Shown here: positions 6,849-12,704 of the stretch, piece by piece
Position numbering within the stretch: position 1 is the stretch's first letter
Layout: each line of letters starts with the position of its first letter
From: an uncultured Erysipelotrichaceae bacterium
Lineage (GTDB): Bacteria > Bacillota_I > Bacilli_A > RF39 > UBA660
Assembly: GCA_902766545.1 (NCBI GenBank)
Contig: CACXEC010000113.1
Coordinates: 1-12,704 of the forward strand
Reading direction: 5' to 3'
DNA: 12,704 nt
Translations under genes and position numbers: made by a program
Notes under the pieces: generated by a model
Seen by the model: only the letters and a program-made list of their open reading frames with translations
What the model was told of the DNA's origin: nothing
The model's database searches: none

Positions 6849-8051
6849 ATGAAATCAAATAATAAAGCAACCTTTAAATTATGGGAAGTTATCTTAATAA
6901 CTCTTGTTTCATCACTAGTAATGAGTTTAAGTACAGGATATGTTGTTTTTAGAAGTAAAGATAAAGTTCCTAAAACTGATTCTAAATATATTAATGAATT
7001 TATTTCATCTTATAATAATATTATAAATAATTATTATGCTGATAAGGATGAAAAAATAGATGAAAGTGCCTTAATAGATGCCGCGATAAACGGAATGCTT
7101 TCCTATTTAAAAGATCCTTATACAACTTATTTAAATGAGAATAATACTAATCTATTAACAGATTCATTAAATGGAACATATGAGGGTATTGGCGTTGAAG
7201 TAAATAATACAATTGATAATACTATTGAAATAGTAAATGTATTTGCCAATTCTCCAGCAGATAAAGCAGGAATTATTGCCGGAGATATAATATTAAAAAT
7301 AGATGATGTTGATTTAGCAGATAAAGATGCCAGTGAAGCAGTTAATCTAATTAAAGAAAATAAAGCAGGTAAAATTAATATTTCTGTAAAAAGAAATAAT
7401 GAAATATTAAGCTTTAATCTTCAAAAATCGACTTTAAATATTCCTATAGTTTCTAAAGAAATATTTAACAATAATAATAAGAAAATAGGATATATTCAAA
7501 TAGCTAAATTCACTGATACTTCATATGAACAATTTAGTGAGTCACTTGATTTACTTGAAGATAGTTTTATTGATAGTTTAATTATTGATGTTAGAAATAA
7601 TACAGGTGGCTATTTATCAAGCGCCACTAATATAGCAGAATTATTTTTAGAAAAAGGTAAAGTAATATATTCATTAGAAAATAAATTATCAAAAGATGTT
7701 ACAAAAGATGTTACAGAAGAGGCACGTGATTATAAAGTAATAGTACTAATGAACAAAGGGACTGCATCAGCTTCAGAAGTTTTAGCTGCTGCCTTAAAGT
7801 ATAGTTATAATGCTATTTTAATTGGAACTCAAAGCTATGGCAAAGGAAAAGTTCAAAGAACAGCAACGCTAAATGATGGATCAATGTATAAATATACATC
7901 TGCAAGATGGTTAACACCTAAGGGAGACTGTATTGATAATACTGGGCTTTCCCCTGATATATTAGTTGAGCAAAGTGAAGAATATATGAATAATCCAACT
8001 TTTGAAAATGATAATCAACTTCAAACCGCAATTTATGAACTAAGTAAATAA
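6849..8051 (+). CDS. S41-family C-terminal processing protease (CtpA/CtpB type)
   Basis: A 400-residue serine protease that would cut extracytoplasmic substrates near their C-termini. Order: N-terminal anchor (about 12-34), linker with the family's helical segment containing LKDPYTTYL (87-95), PDZ domain (about 110-195, with YEGIGVEV at 111-118 and GIIAGDIILKID at 141-152), then the S41 core with IDVRNNTGGYL (246-256). The Ser-Lys-Gln catalytic set is complete: S307 in GTASASE, K332 in SYGKGKVQ and Q336, with the 25-residue Ser-Lys spacing of the family. Length (~400) is typical of single-PDZ CtpA/B proteins. The start has a modest SD (GAG at 6838-6840, 8 bases upstream); I see no confident promoter despite the upstream terminator. 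A 12-bp tandem duplication encodes KDVTKDVT (283-290). The substrate may be a neighbour or a cell-wall hydrolase; this cannot be told from sequence. Confidence 0.96.
   Translation: MKSNNKATFKLWEVILITLVSSLVMSLSTGYVVFRSKDKVPKTDSKYINEFISSYNNIINNYYADKDEKIDESALIDAAINGMLSYLKDPYTTYLNENNTNLLTDSLNGTYEGIGVEVNNTIDNTIEIVNVFANSPADKAGIIAGDIILKIDDVDLADKDASEAVNLIKENKAGKINISVKRNNEILSFNLQKSTLNIPIVSKEIFNNNNKKIGYIQIAKFTDTSYEQFSESLDLLEDSFIDSLIIDVRNNTGGYLSSATNIAELFLEKGKVIYSLENKLSKDVTKDVTEEARDYKVIVLMNKGTASASEVLAAALKYSYNAILIGTQSYGKGKVQRTATLNDGSMYKYTSARWLTPKGDCIDNTGLSPDILVEQSEEYMNNPTFENDNQLQTAIYELSK
7691..7714. repeat. 12-bp perfect tandem duplication inside the protease gene
   Basis: AAAAGATGTTAC occurs twice head to tail, in frame, giving the peptide repeat KDVTKDVT in a loop between strands of the S41 core, away from the catalytic residues. 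It looks like a small recent slippage event. Confidence 0.85.
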
Positions 8052-8075
8052 ATCTCTTAAAATAGAGATTTTTTT
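8050..8075 (+). terminator. Intrinsic terminator after the S41 protease
   Basis: AAATCTCT (8050-8057) pairs perfectly with AGAGATTT (8064-8071) across a 6-base loop, and the T-run continues to 8075. It starts within the stop codon at 8049-8051. Confidence 0.7.
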
Positions 8076-8104
8076 ATAATTTAATAGCTATAAAATAATA
8101 ATTT

Positions 8105-8113
8105 TGTTATAAT
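8105..8113 (+). promoter_or_regulatory. Extended -10 promoter of the ABC-ABC-truA unit
   Basis: TGTTATAAT at 8105-8113 is a perfect extended -10 (TGn plus TATAAT). The -35 region 17 bp upstream (TAGCTA) is poor, which extended -10 promoters tolerate. Transcription would start near 8120, inside the palindrome CCCTAGGG (8117-8124), just before the AGGGGGA SD at 8121-8127. Confidence 0.6.
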
Positions 8114-8134
8114 AAGCCCTAGGGGGAATAACAT

Positions 8135-8881
8135 ATGGAAACATTGGAATTCAAAAACTATAACTTAAAAATAACACTATCACCATTTATAAATATAATT
8201 GGTAAAGAAGCAAGTGGGAAAACTAAACTCTTAAAATACTTAATTAATAGAATTAATGGAAACGGAATTCTTTTAGATGGAAAACCTATAGATAGTTATG
8301 ATTTATCTTTTTTAAGAAAAAATATTGCTGCAGTATTAAAAAAGCAAGAGTTTAAAACAAAATATGTAAAAGAAGAATTATTATATTACCAATTAAGAGT
8401 TAATAATAATGAAGAAGAAGCTTATAAAAATATTAATAATTTTGCAAAATTCTTTGGTCTTGAAGAAATAATAGAAAGTGAAATTAATAATTTAAGCACA
8501 TATGAAAAAGCATATTTAAAAATTTTATCACTATTAATTATTAATCCAAGTATTTTAGGAATTGATGATTTACTAACATATTTAAAAATAGATGAAAAAA
8601 TGAAAATTATCAAATATGCCAAAGAAAATAATATATGTATTTTAAATGTAACTTCCAATTCAGAAGAACTTCTTTATGGAACCGATATTCTTATTTTAGA
8701 CCATAATAAAGTAGTTGCTTACGACAAAACAAATAAATTTTTTGAAAATAAAAATTATTTGGCTAAGATTGGTATGAATGAACCATTTATAGTAGAGCTT
8801 AGTTCTAATCTAGATTATTATGATTTACTTCAAAAAAAATATTTTAATATGAGGAGTTTAATTGATGAGTTATGGAAGTAG
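8135..8881 (+). CDS. Degenerate EcfA-like ABC ATP-binding protein
   Basis: A 248-residue ABC ATPase-fold protein in the position usually held by ecfA1, in the Firmicutes ecfA1-ecfA2-ecfT-truA order; EcfA proteins energise vitamin and metal uptake with EcfT. Walker A is intact (G23-KEASG-K29-T30) and a Q-loop Gln is plausible (Q71). The signature is LSTYE (120-124) instead of LSGGQ, Walker B ends ID144-D145 with Asp in place of the catalytic Glu, the D-loop is unrecognisable, and the H-loop reads TS (S174) in place of His. The C-terminal tail (PFIVELSSNLDYY, ending IDELW) is still EcfA-like. ATP binding is plausible and hydrolysis doubtful. Start ATG 8135 has AGGGGGA 7-8 bases upstream. It overlaps the next gene by 10 bases. 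The ABC fold is sure; EcfA descent is inferred from gene order and tail. Confidence 0.85.
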   Translation: METLEFKNYNLKITLSPFINIIGKEASGKTKLLKYLINRINGNGILLDGKPIDSYDLSFLRKNIAAVLKKQEFKTKYVKEELLYYQLRVNNNEEEAYKNINNFAKFFGLEEIIESEINNLSTYEKAYLKILSLLIINPSILGIDDLLTYLKIDEKMKIIKYAKENNICILNVTSNSEELLYGTDILILDHNKVVAYDKTNKFFENKNYLAKIGMNEPFIVELSSNLDYYDLLQKKYFNMRSLIDELWK

Positions 8882-9474
8882 AATATTCTAATGATAAATT
8901 TAATAATCGCTCGTTTACGGGATTTATTGGAGAAATTACTGACTTATCTCATATTATAAATGACATTAATAAAATAAAATTAAAAAGAAATATAAAAGTA
9001 AAAAGAATAATTAAAAATGATGAAGACTTAAAAATGCTAGGATTAAGTAAAGAAATTCTAAAAACTAAAATAAAAGATCTAAGTGAATCAGAATATAAAT
9101 TAGTTTTATTAATCAAAACTTGTGCATTGAAACCAAATATAATTATTTTAAATAATTTTGATTTAGGTTTTAATTATAAAACTAAATCTAAAATATCTAA
9201 ATATATCAAAACAATTAATGCCCTGTATAATATAGATTTTATAATAATAACTAATGATTTATTATTTATAAATAAAAATGCTAAGCATATTATTATTGCT
9301 AAAAATGAAATTATTAAATATCAGGGTGATATTTTAACCGCTATAAAGCAAGGTTTATTAGAAAAATTACCAATTATAGACTTTATAGATTTAGCTAGAG
9401 AAAAAAATAAAAAAATAGAATATACCCTAGACAAAAAAGAATTATTAAAAGCAATTTATAGGAGCGTCTTCTAA
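8872..9474 (+). CDS. Highly degenerate ABC ATPase-like protein, EcfA remnant or derivative
   Basis: A 200-residue protein, well short of the ~280 typical of EcfA. Remnants of the ABC fold are visible in order: the P-loop region reads GFIGEITDLS (17-26) with no GK[ST]; the signature region is LSESE (70-74) followed by a LVLLIK helix; Walker B has become IIILNN (90-95), losing both acidic residues; the H-loop is TND (127-129) without His; the tail keeps LPIIDFIDLA (166-175), like EcfA C-termini. About 70-80 residues of the helical region seem deleted. It should not bind or hydrolyse ATP normally, yet the ORF is intact and coupled on both sides (10-base overlap upstream, 1-base overlap with truA). 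It may form an asymmetric pair with the preceding protein. The start at 8872 is 15 bases from GAGGAG (8851-8856), so reinitiation is likely. It could also be decaying. Confidence 0.75.
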   Translation: MEVEYSNDKFNNRSFTGFIGEITDLSHIINDINKIKLKRNIKVKRIIKNDEDLKMLGLSKEILKTKIKDLSESEYKLVLLIKTCALKPNIIILNNFDLGFNYKTKSKISKYIKTINALYNIDFIIITNDLLFINKNAKHIIIAKNEIIKYQGDILTAIKQGLLEKLPIIDFIDLAREKNKKIEYTLDKKELLKAIYRSVF

Positions 9475-10196
9475 TGAGATATTTAGTAAGCTTAAGTTAT
9501 GATGGTAGTAAATTTTATGGTTTTCAAAGATTAAATAATCACTTATCAGTACAAGAAGAAGTAGAAAAAGCATTAAGCAAAATAAACAAATCTGTTGTAG
9601 TAGTTAAAGGAGCAGGACGTACTGACCGTGGTGTTCATGCCCTAGGGCAATGCATTTCTTTTGATTTAAATATAAATATTGACGTGGAAAATTTAAAAGA
9701 AGCATTGAACTCTCTTTTAAAGCCAAGTATTTATGTTAATTATTGCAAAGAGGTTTCTAATGATTTTCATGCAAGATTTGACTGCATAGAAAAAACATAT
9801 GAATATATTATAAATTTAGGAGAATATGATCCAATTAATAACGATTATTTATATAATTATAATCACAAATTAAACATTATAAAAATGAAAAAAGCATCCA
9901 CGTATTTGATTGGACCACACTCCTATAAAGCCTTCGTTTCCGGAGAAAGATTAAACTATAATAGTATCATTTCAAGTGTCAAATTTAGAAGACAAGGGCC
10001 TTACTTAAAAATAACTTTTAAAGGAAAAAGTTTCTATCGTTACATGATTAGAAACATGGTTGGTGCACTAATTCTAGTTGGAGAAGAAAAAGAAGAACCT
10101 TCTATTATTAAAGATATGCTAGAAAAAAACAAAAAAACAGCAAATTATATGACAGTACCAGCCAGTGGTTTGTATTTAGTTGAAATTAAATATTAA
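9474..10196 (+). CDS. truA: tRNA pseudouridine(38-40) synthase TruA
   Basis: TruA isomerises uridine to pseudouridine at positions 38, 39 and 40 of the tRNA anticodon arm. The 240-residue length is normal for the Bacillota enzyme. N-terminal YDGSKFYGFQ (9-18) and the catalytic motif GAGRTDRGVHALGQ (46-59), with D51 as the nucleophilic Asp, are intact. Later family motifs include HDFHARFDC-like SNDFHARFDC, the YRYMIRNMVG stretch, and the C-terminal PASGLYL. The start is set by TAATG overlap with the preceding gene and AGGAG at 9460-9464, 9 bases upstream. Its place after ABC-like genes matches the common Firmicutes ecf-truA neighbourhood, although ecfT is absent. Confidence 0.97.
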   Translation: MRYLVSLSYDGSKFYGFQRLNNHLSVQEEVEKALSKINKSVVVVKGAGRTDRGVHALGQCISFDLNINIDVENLKEALNSLLKPSIYVNYCKEVSNDFHARFDCIEKTYEYIINLGEYDPINNDYLYNYNHKLNIIKMKKASTYLIGPHSYKAFVSGERLNYNSIISSVKFRRQGPYLKITFKGKSFYRYMIRNMVGALILVGEEKEEPSIIKDMLEKNKKTANYMTVPASGLYLVEIKY

Positions 10197-10221
10197 ATTG
10201 TAATCTATTTTACAATTTTTT
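10195..10221 (+). terminator. Intrinsic terminator overlapping the truA stop codon
   Basis: AAATTGTAA (10195-10203) pairs perfectly with TTACAATTT (10210-10218) across a 6-base loop, with T's running to 10221. The left arm begins inside the TAA at 10194-10196. Confidence 0.65.
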
Positions 10222-10230
10222 CTTATATAA

Positions 10231-10259
10231 TGGACTTTAATCATTAAATTTAGTACAAT
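10231..10259 (+). promoter_or_regulatory. Promoter of the TagO/WecA-type gene
   Basis: TGGACT (10231-10236) and TACAAT (10254-10259) are separated by 17 bp. The predicted start is near 10266, directly before a strong AAGGAG SD (10268-10273) placed 5 bases before the ATG. Confidence 0.45.
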
Positions 10260-10278
10260 TAATTAAGAAGGAGTTAAA

Positions 10279-11316
10279 ATGAATTATACCGTTAATGGAA
10301 ATAATATATTTTTTATAATCATAGTAACATTTATATCAAGTTTAATATTAGTCCCAATTATTAAAAAAGTTGCCATACATATAAATGCCATGGATATTCC
10401 AAATGCAAGAAAGGTTCATACAACACCAATGCCAAGATTAGGTGGACTTGCAATATTTTTATCATTCTTATTAGGATATATATTATTTGGCCAAATAACT
10501 GTTCAAATGATATCAATTCTAATAGGAGGATTTATTCTTATTATTTTAGGAATATGTGATGACATAAATGCAATAAAAGCAAGATACAAATTTATAGTTC
10601 AAGTTATAGCGGCCTTAGTAGTTGTATTTTATGGTAATATTTATTTACCTTCAATTAGTGCTTTTGGCTTAAATATAAATTTTGGCTTATGGGGTTATCC
10701 ACTTGCAGTCTTATTTATAGTAGCTATTATTAATGCCATTAATTTAATAGACGGTTTAGATGGATTAGCTGCTGGAACCTGTTCAATATTCTACTTAACA
10801 GTATCAATAATTGCTTTCTTTCTAGAGAGATTAAATGGATTAGATGTTATTTTGTGTCTTATTATGCTAGGAAGCACCTTAGGATTCTTAATATATAACT
10901 ATCCACCAGCATCTATCTTTATGGGAGATACTGGTAGTATGTTTTTAGGATTTATGATAGCAGTTATTGCCCTTTTAGGATATAAAGCTGCAACTGTAAC
11001 ATCACTAATTGTACCAATAATTATCTTATTTTTACCAATTTTAGATACTATATTTGCTATTATTAGACGTATATTAAAAGGAGAAAATATTGGTAAACCA
11101 GATAAATCTCATATTCATCATCAATTACTAAAATTAAATAAATCTACTAAAAAAACTGTTCTTATGATGTATGCTTTTAATTTTTTATGTTCATCAATAT
11201 CTATTTTCTATGCCTTAGGAGATAATCATTTAGCAATAATTCTTTACATAGTGTTAATTGTAATTACAGTAATCTTAATCTTTAAAACAGATATCTTATT
11301 TGAACATAAAAAATAA
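10279..11316 (+). CDS. tagO: TagO/WecA-type undecaprenyl-phosphate sugar-1-phosphate transferase
   Basis: A 345-residue polytopic enzyme of the MraY/WecA superfamily. It would transfer a sugar-1-phosphate, most likely GlcNAc-1-P from UDP-GlcNAc, to undecaprenyl phosphate, the first step of teichoic acid or related surface polymer synthesis. Motifs in order: KVH (45-47) and PRLGG (52-56); catalytic-site D94-D95 in GICDDINA; NLIDGLDGLA (155-164); GDTGS (216-220); and HIHH (278-281) in the last large cytoplasmic loop. About ten TM helices span the sequence. PRLGG and the HIHH loop point to the TagO/WecA branch rather than MraY, whose peptide substrate needs different loops. Sugar specificity is inferred. 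It has its own promoter and strong SD; no hairpin terminator follows, so transcription may run into the export genes. Confidence 0.9.
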   Translation: MNYTVNGNNIFFIIIVTFISSLILVPIIKKVAIHINAMDIPNARKVHTTPMPRLGGLAIFLSFLLGYILFGQITVQMISILIGGFILIILGICDDINAIKARYKFIVQVIAALVVVFYGNIYLPSISAFGLNINFGLWGYPLAVLFIVAIINAINLIDGLDGLAAGTCSIFYLTVSIIAFFLERLNGLDVILCLIMLGSTLGFLIYNYPPASIFMGDTGSMFLGFMIAVIALLGYKAATVTSLIVPIIILFLPILDTIFAIIRRILKGENIGKPDKSHIHHQLLKLNKSTKKTVLMMYAFNFLCSSISIFYALGDNHLAIILYIVLIVITVILIFKTDILFEHKK

Positions 11317-11334
11317 AAATATTATCTTAACAGA

Positions 11335-11362
11335 TTGAAGTTGAAATAATTCATGATATAAT
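11335..11362 (+). promoter_or_regulatory. Promoter of the polysaccharide-export ABC genes
   Basis: TTGAAG (11335-11340), a 16-bp spacer, and a perfect extended -10 TGATATAAT (11354-11362). Transcription would start near 11369, at the GAGGTG SD of the permease gene. It is the strongest-looking promoter in the right part of the window. Confidence 0.65.
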
Positions 11363-11383
11363 TAAAATGAGGTGCAAATATAA

Positions 11384-12193
11384 ATGACTTTTAAACGAGT
11401 AATAAATAACTTTAAAAAATATAGTTTTCTTTTAAGCGAACTAATCAAAAGAGATTTTAAAATAAAATATAAAAGAAGTGTATTGGGAGTATTATGGAGT
11501 ATTCTATATCCACTTTTAATGATGAGTGTTATGGCAATAATTTTTACTAATATGTTTAAATTCAGTATGGAAAACGTTAACTATTTAGTATATTTAATGA
11601 GTGGATTATTAATATGGAATTATTTCTCAGAAGCAACTAACAATTCATTAACATCTGTAGTTGGCAATTTCTCATTAATTAATAAAGTATACATACCTAA
11701 ATATATTTTCCCTATTGCAAAATGTTTATTTGCTGGTATTAACTTTTTATTTACTCTAATTCCTTTCTTTTTAATTGTATTTATATCTGGCAATCCTGCA
11801 GAAGGAACTAAATGCACAATTAATATTTATTATTTATTAATACCGATAATATTTTTAGGGGCATTAATGTTTACTATTGGTATATGTTATTTATTATCAA
11901 CTGTAACTGTATTTTTACGTGATGTTATTTATATATGGGGAATAATGCTAACTATTTTAAACTATTTTACCCCAATATTTTATTCGATAACAATCTTACC
12001 TAATGAGTTACAAAATATCTTTAAATTTAATCCGCTATATGTTTATATTAACCAATTGAGAGAGATAGTATTATTTAATACTCCTCCTACTATACAATAT
12101 TTATTTATTGGACTACTAGTTGGATTTTTCACAATGTTACTAGGTATGTTGATTTTTAGAAAGAAACAAGATAAATTTGTTTATTACATATAG
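11384..12193 (+). CDS. ABC-2-type polysaccharide/teichoic acid export permease (Wzm/TagG-like)
   Basis: A 269-residue membrane subunit of an ABC exporter that would carry a completed lipid-linked glycan across the membrane. An N-terminal amphipathic stretch (LIKRDFKIKYKRSVLGVLWS, 20-39) typical of the Wzm/TagG/RfbA family precedes about six TM helices (37-58, 67-85, 113-134, 150-172, 181-203, 236-257). Family landmarks are LGVLWSILYPLL (34-45), VTVFLRDV (174-181), and FNPLYVYINQLRE (215-227) between the last helices; the tail ends KFVYYI. Start ATG 11384 has GAGGTG (11369-11374) 9 bases upstream. Its stop is 9 bases before the ATPase gene, the usual Wzm-Wzt pairing. Whether the cargo is teichoic acid or another polysaccharide cannot be decided here; tagO upstream favours an undecaprenyl-linked polymer. 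Confidence 0.92.
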   Translation: MTFKRVINNFKKYSFLLSELIKRDFKIKYKRSVLGVLWSILYPLLMMSVMAIIFTNMFKFSMENVNYLVYLMSGLLIWNYFSEATNNSLTSVVGNFSLINKVYIPKYIFPIAKCLFAGINFLFTLIPFFLIVFISGNPAEGTKCTINIYYLLIPIIFLGALMFTIGICYLLSTVTVFLRDVIYIWGIMLTILNYFTPIFYSITILPNELQNIFKFNPLYVYINQLREIVLFNTPPTIQYLFIGLLVGFFTMLLGMLIFRKKQDKFVYYI

Positions 12194-12202
12194 GTGAAAA
12201 TT

Positions 12203-12704
12203 ATGATAAAAATAAAAAATGTTTCAATGAAATTTAATTTAGGAGTTGAAAAAGATAATTCCTTAAAACAAGTATTTATTAAGTTATTAAGTTTTAAAAA
12301 GAAAAAGAAAAAAGATTATTTTTGGGCTCTAAAAAATATTAGCTTTGAAATTGAAAAAGGAGAAGTAGTTGGAATAGTAGGAAGTAATGGCGCTGGTAAA
12401 AGTACTTTACTTAAAGTGGTATCTGGTGTCTATAAACCAACAACTGGGCATGTTGAAGTTGATGGTAAAATATCTCCAATGATCGAATTAGGAGCTGGTT
12501 TTGATGGAGAACTTACAGCTAGAGAAAATATTTATTTAAATGGAGCCATATTAGGTTATTCTAAAGAATTTATAAATGAAAAGTTTAATGAAATAGTTGA
12601 ATTTTCTGAACTTAAAGATTTTCTCGATGTTCCTGTTAAAAATTTTTCATCTGGTATGGTTGCAAAATTAGCCTTTTCAATCTCAACAGTAGTTGATCCT
12701 GAAA
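12203..12704 (+). CDS. ABC exporter ATP-binding subunit (Wzt/TagH-like), cut by the window edge
   Basis: The open frame from ATG 12203 continues past the window; 167 codons are visible. AGGTGAAA at 12192-12199, overlapping the permease stop, is the SD. The protein begins IKIKNVSMKFN, has a basic insert with six Lys (32-37) before WALKNISFEI, as is usual in polysaccharide-export ATPases, then Walker A G60-SNGAG-K66-S67. ELGAGFDGELTARENIYLNG (95-114) carries the Wzt/TagH Q-loop-region pattern, and the signature is FSSGM (148-152), the variant typical of this subfamily, followed by KLAFSI. Walker B and any C-terminal carbohydrate-binding domain lie beyond the edge, so Wzt and TagH cannot be told apart. 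Confidence 0.93.
   Translation, partial: MIKIKNVSMKFNLGVEKDNSLKQVFIKLLSFKKKKKKDYFWALKNISFEIEKGEVVGIVGSNGAGKSTLLKVVSGVYKPTTGHVEVDGKISPMIELGAGFDGELTARENIYLNGAILGYSKEFINEKFNEIVEFSELKDFLDVPVKNFSSGMVAKLAFSISTVVDPE

Noticed and set aside
11317..11383. Terminator after the TagO-type gene
   Set aside because: The gap is AT-rich but I could not find a stem with a following T-run; only the promoter and SD of the permease are supported.
12290..12320. A-rich run (A5GA5GA6) in the Wzt/TagH-like gene as a phase-variation slippage tract
   Set aside because: The A runs are short and broken by G, and a basic insert at this place is normal for polysaccharide-export ATPases.
1..12704. CRISPR array, insertion sequence, prophage or integration site
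   Set aside because: No regularly spaced repeats, terminal inverted repeats with a transposase, integrase or phage structural genes were seen.

Overview
The window is a very AT-rich, gene-dense stretch with every recognisable gene on the + strand. It has short intergenic gaps, Shine-Dalgarno (SD) sites of the GAGG/AGGAG type, sigma-A-like promoters and small AT-rich hairpin terminators. Trp is encoded by TGG, no TGA interrupts a gene, and one gene ends in TGA, so the code is standard bacterial (table 11), not the Mycoplasma code. Base composition, the ABC-ABC-truA order, a TagO-type transferase and a VirB2/Mbov_0395-like hairpin protein together suggest an uncultured, reduced-genome Bacillota (Bacilli/Clostridia, perhaps a gut lineage near RF39 or TANB77). 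That placement is inference.

Layout. (1) Bases 1-1485: the 3' three quarters of ligA, closed by a hairpin that overlaps its stop codon. (2) Bases 1515-4920: a promoter and a tightly overlapping three-gene unit: a small one-TM protein, a two-TM sensor-like protein with two solute-binding-like domains and a degenerate GGDEF domain, and a YihY/BrkB-family membrane protein. (3) Bases 4921-5089: a 169-base gap holding paired TGTACA palindromes, a candidate ~70-nt hairpin-rich transcript with a clear terminator, and a second promoter lying almost on the next start codon. (4) Bases 5099-8051: a membrane-hairpin/alpha-beta hydrolase fusion, a membrane-anchored thioredoxin-like protein without CXXC, and an S41 (CtpA-type) processing protease; all three are predicted to act on the outer face of the membrane. 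(5) Bases 8135-10196: two degenerate ABC-ATPase proteins and truA, the usual Firmicutes ecfA1-ecfA2-ecfT-truA position but without ecfT and with damaged ATPase motifs. (6) Bases 10279 to the end: a TagO/WecA-type glycosyl-phosphate transferase, then a Wzm/TagG-type permease and the start of its Wzt/TagH-type ATPase, a module for making and exporting a lipid-linked surface polymer.

The best leads are the hairpin-hydrolase fusion with no SD, the pair of eroded ABC ATPases kept as intact coupled ORFs, the GGDEF protein whose signature reads DGNEF, and the structured intergenic region at 4930-5050. No tRNA, rRNA, CRISPR, transposase or integrase was seen. All gene-free gaps are shorter than 300 bases.
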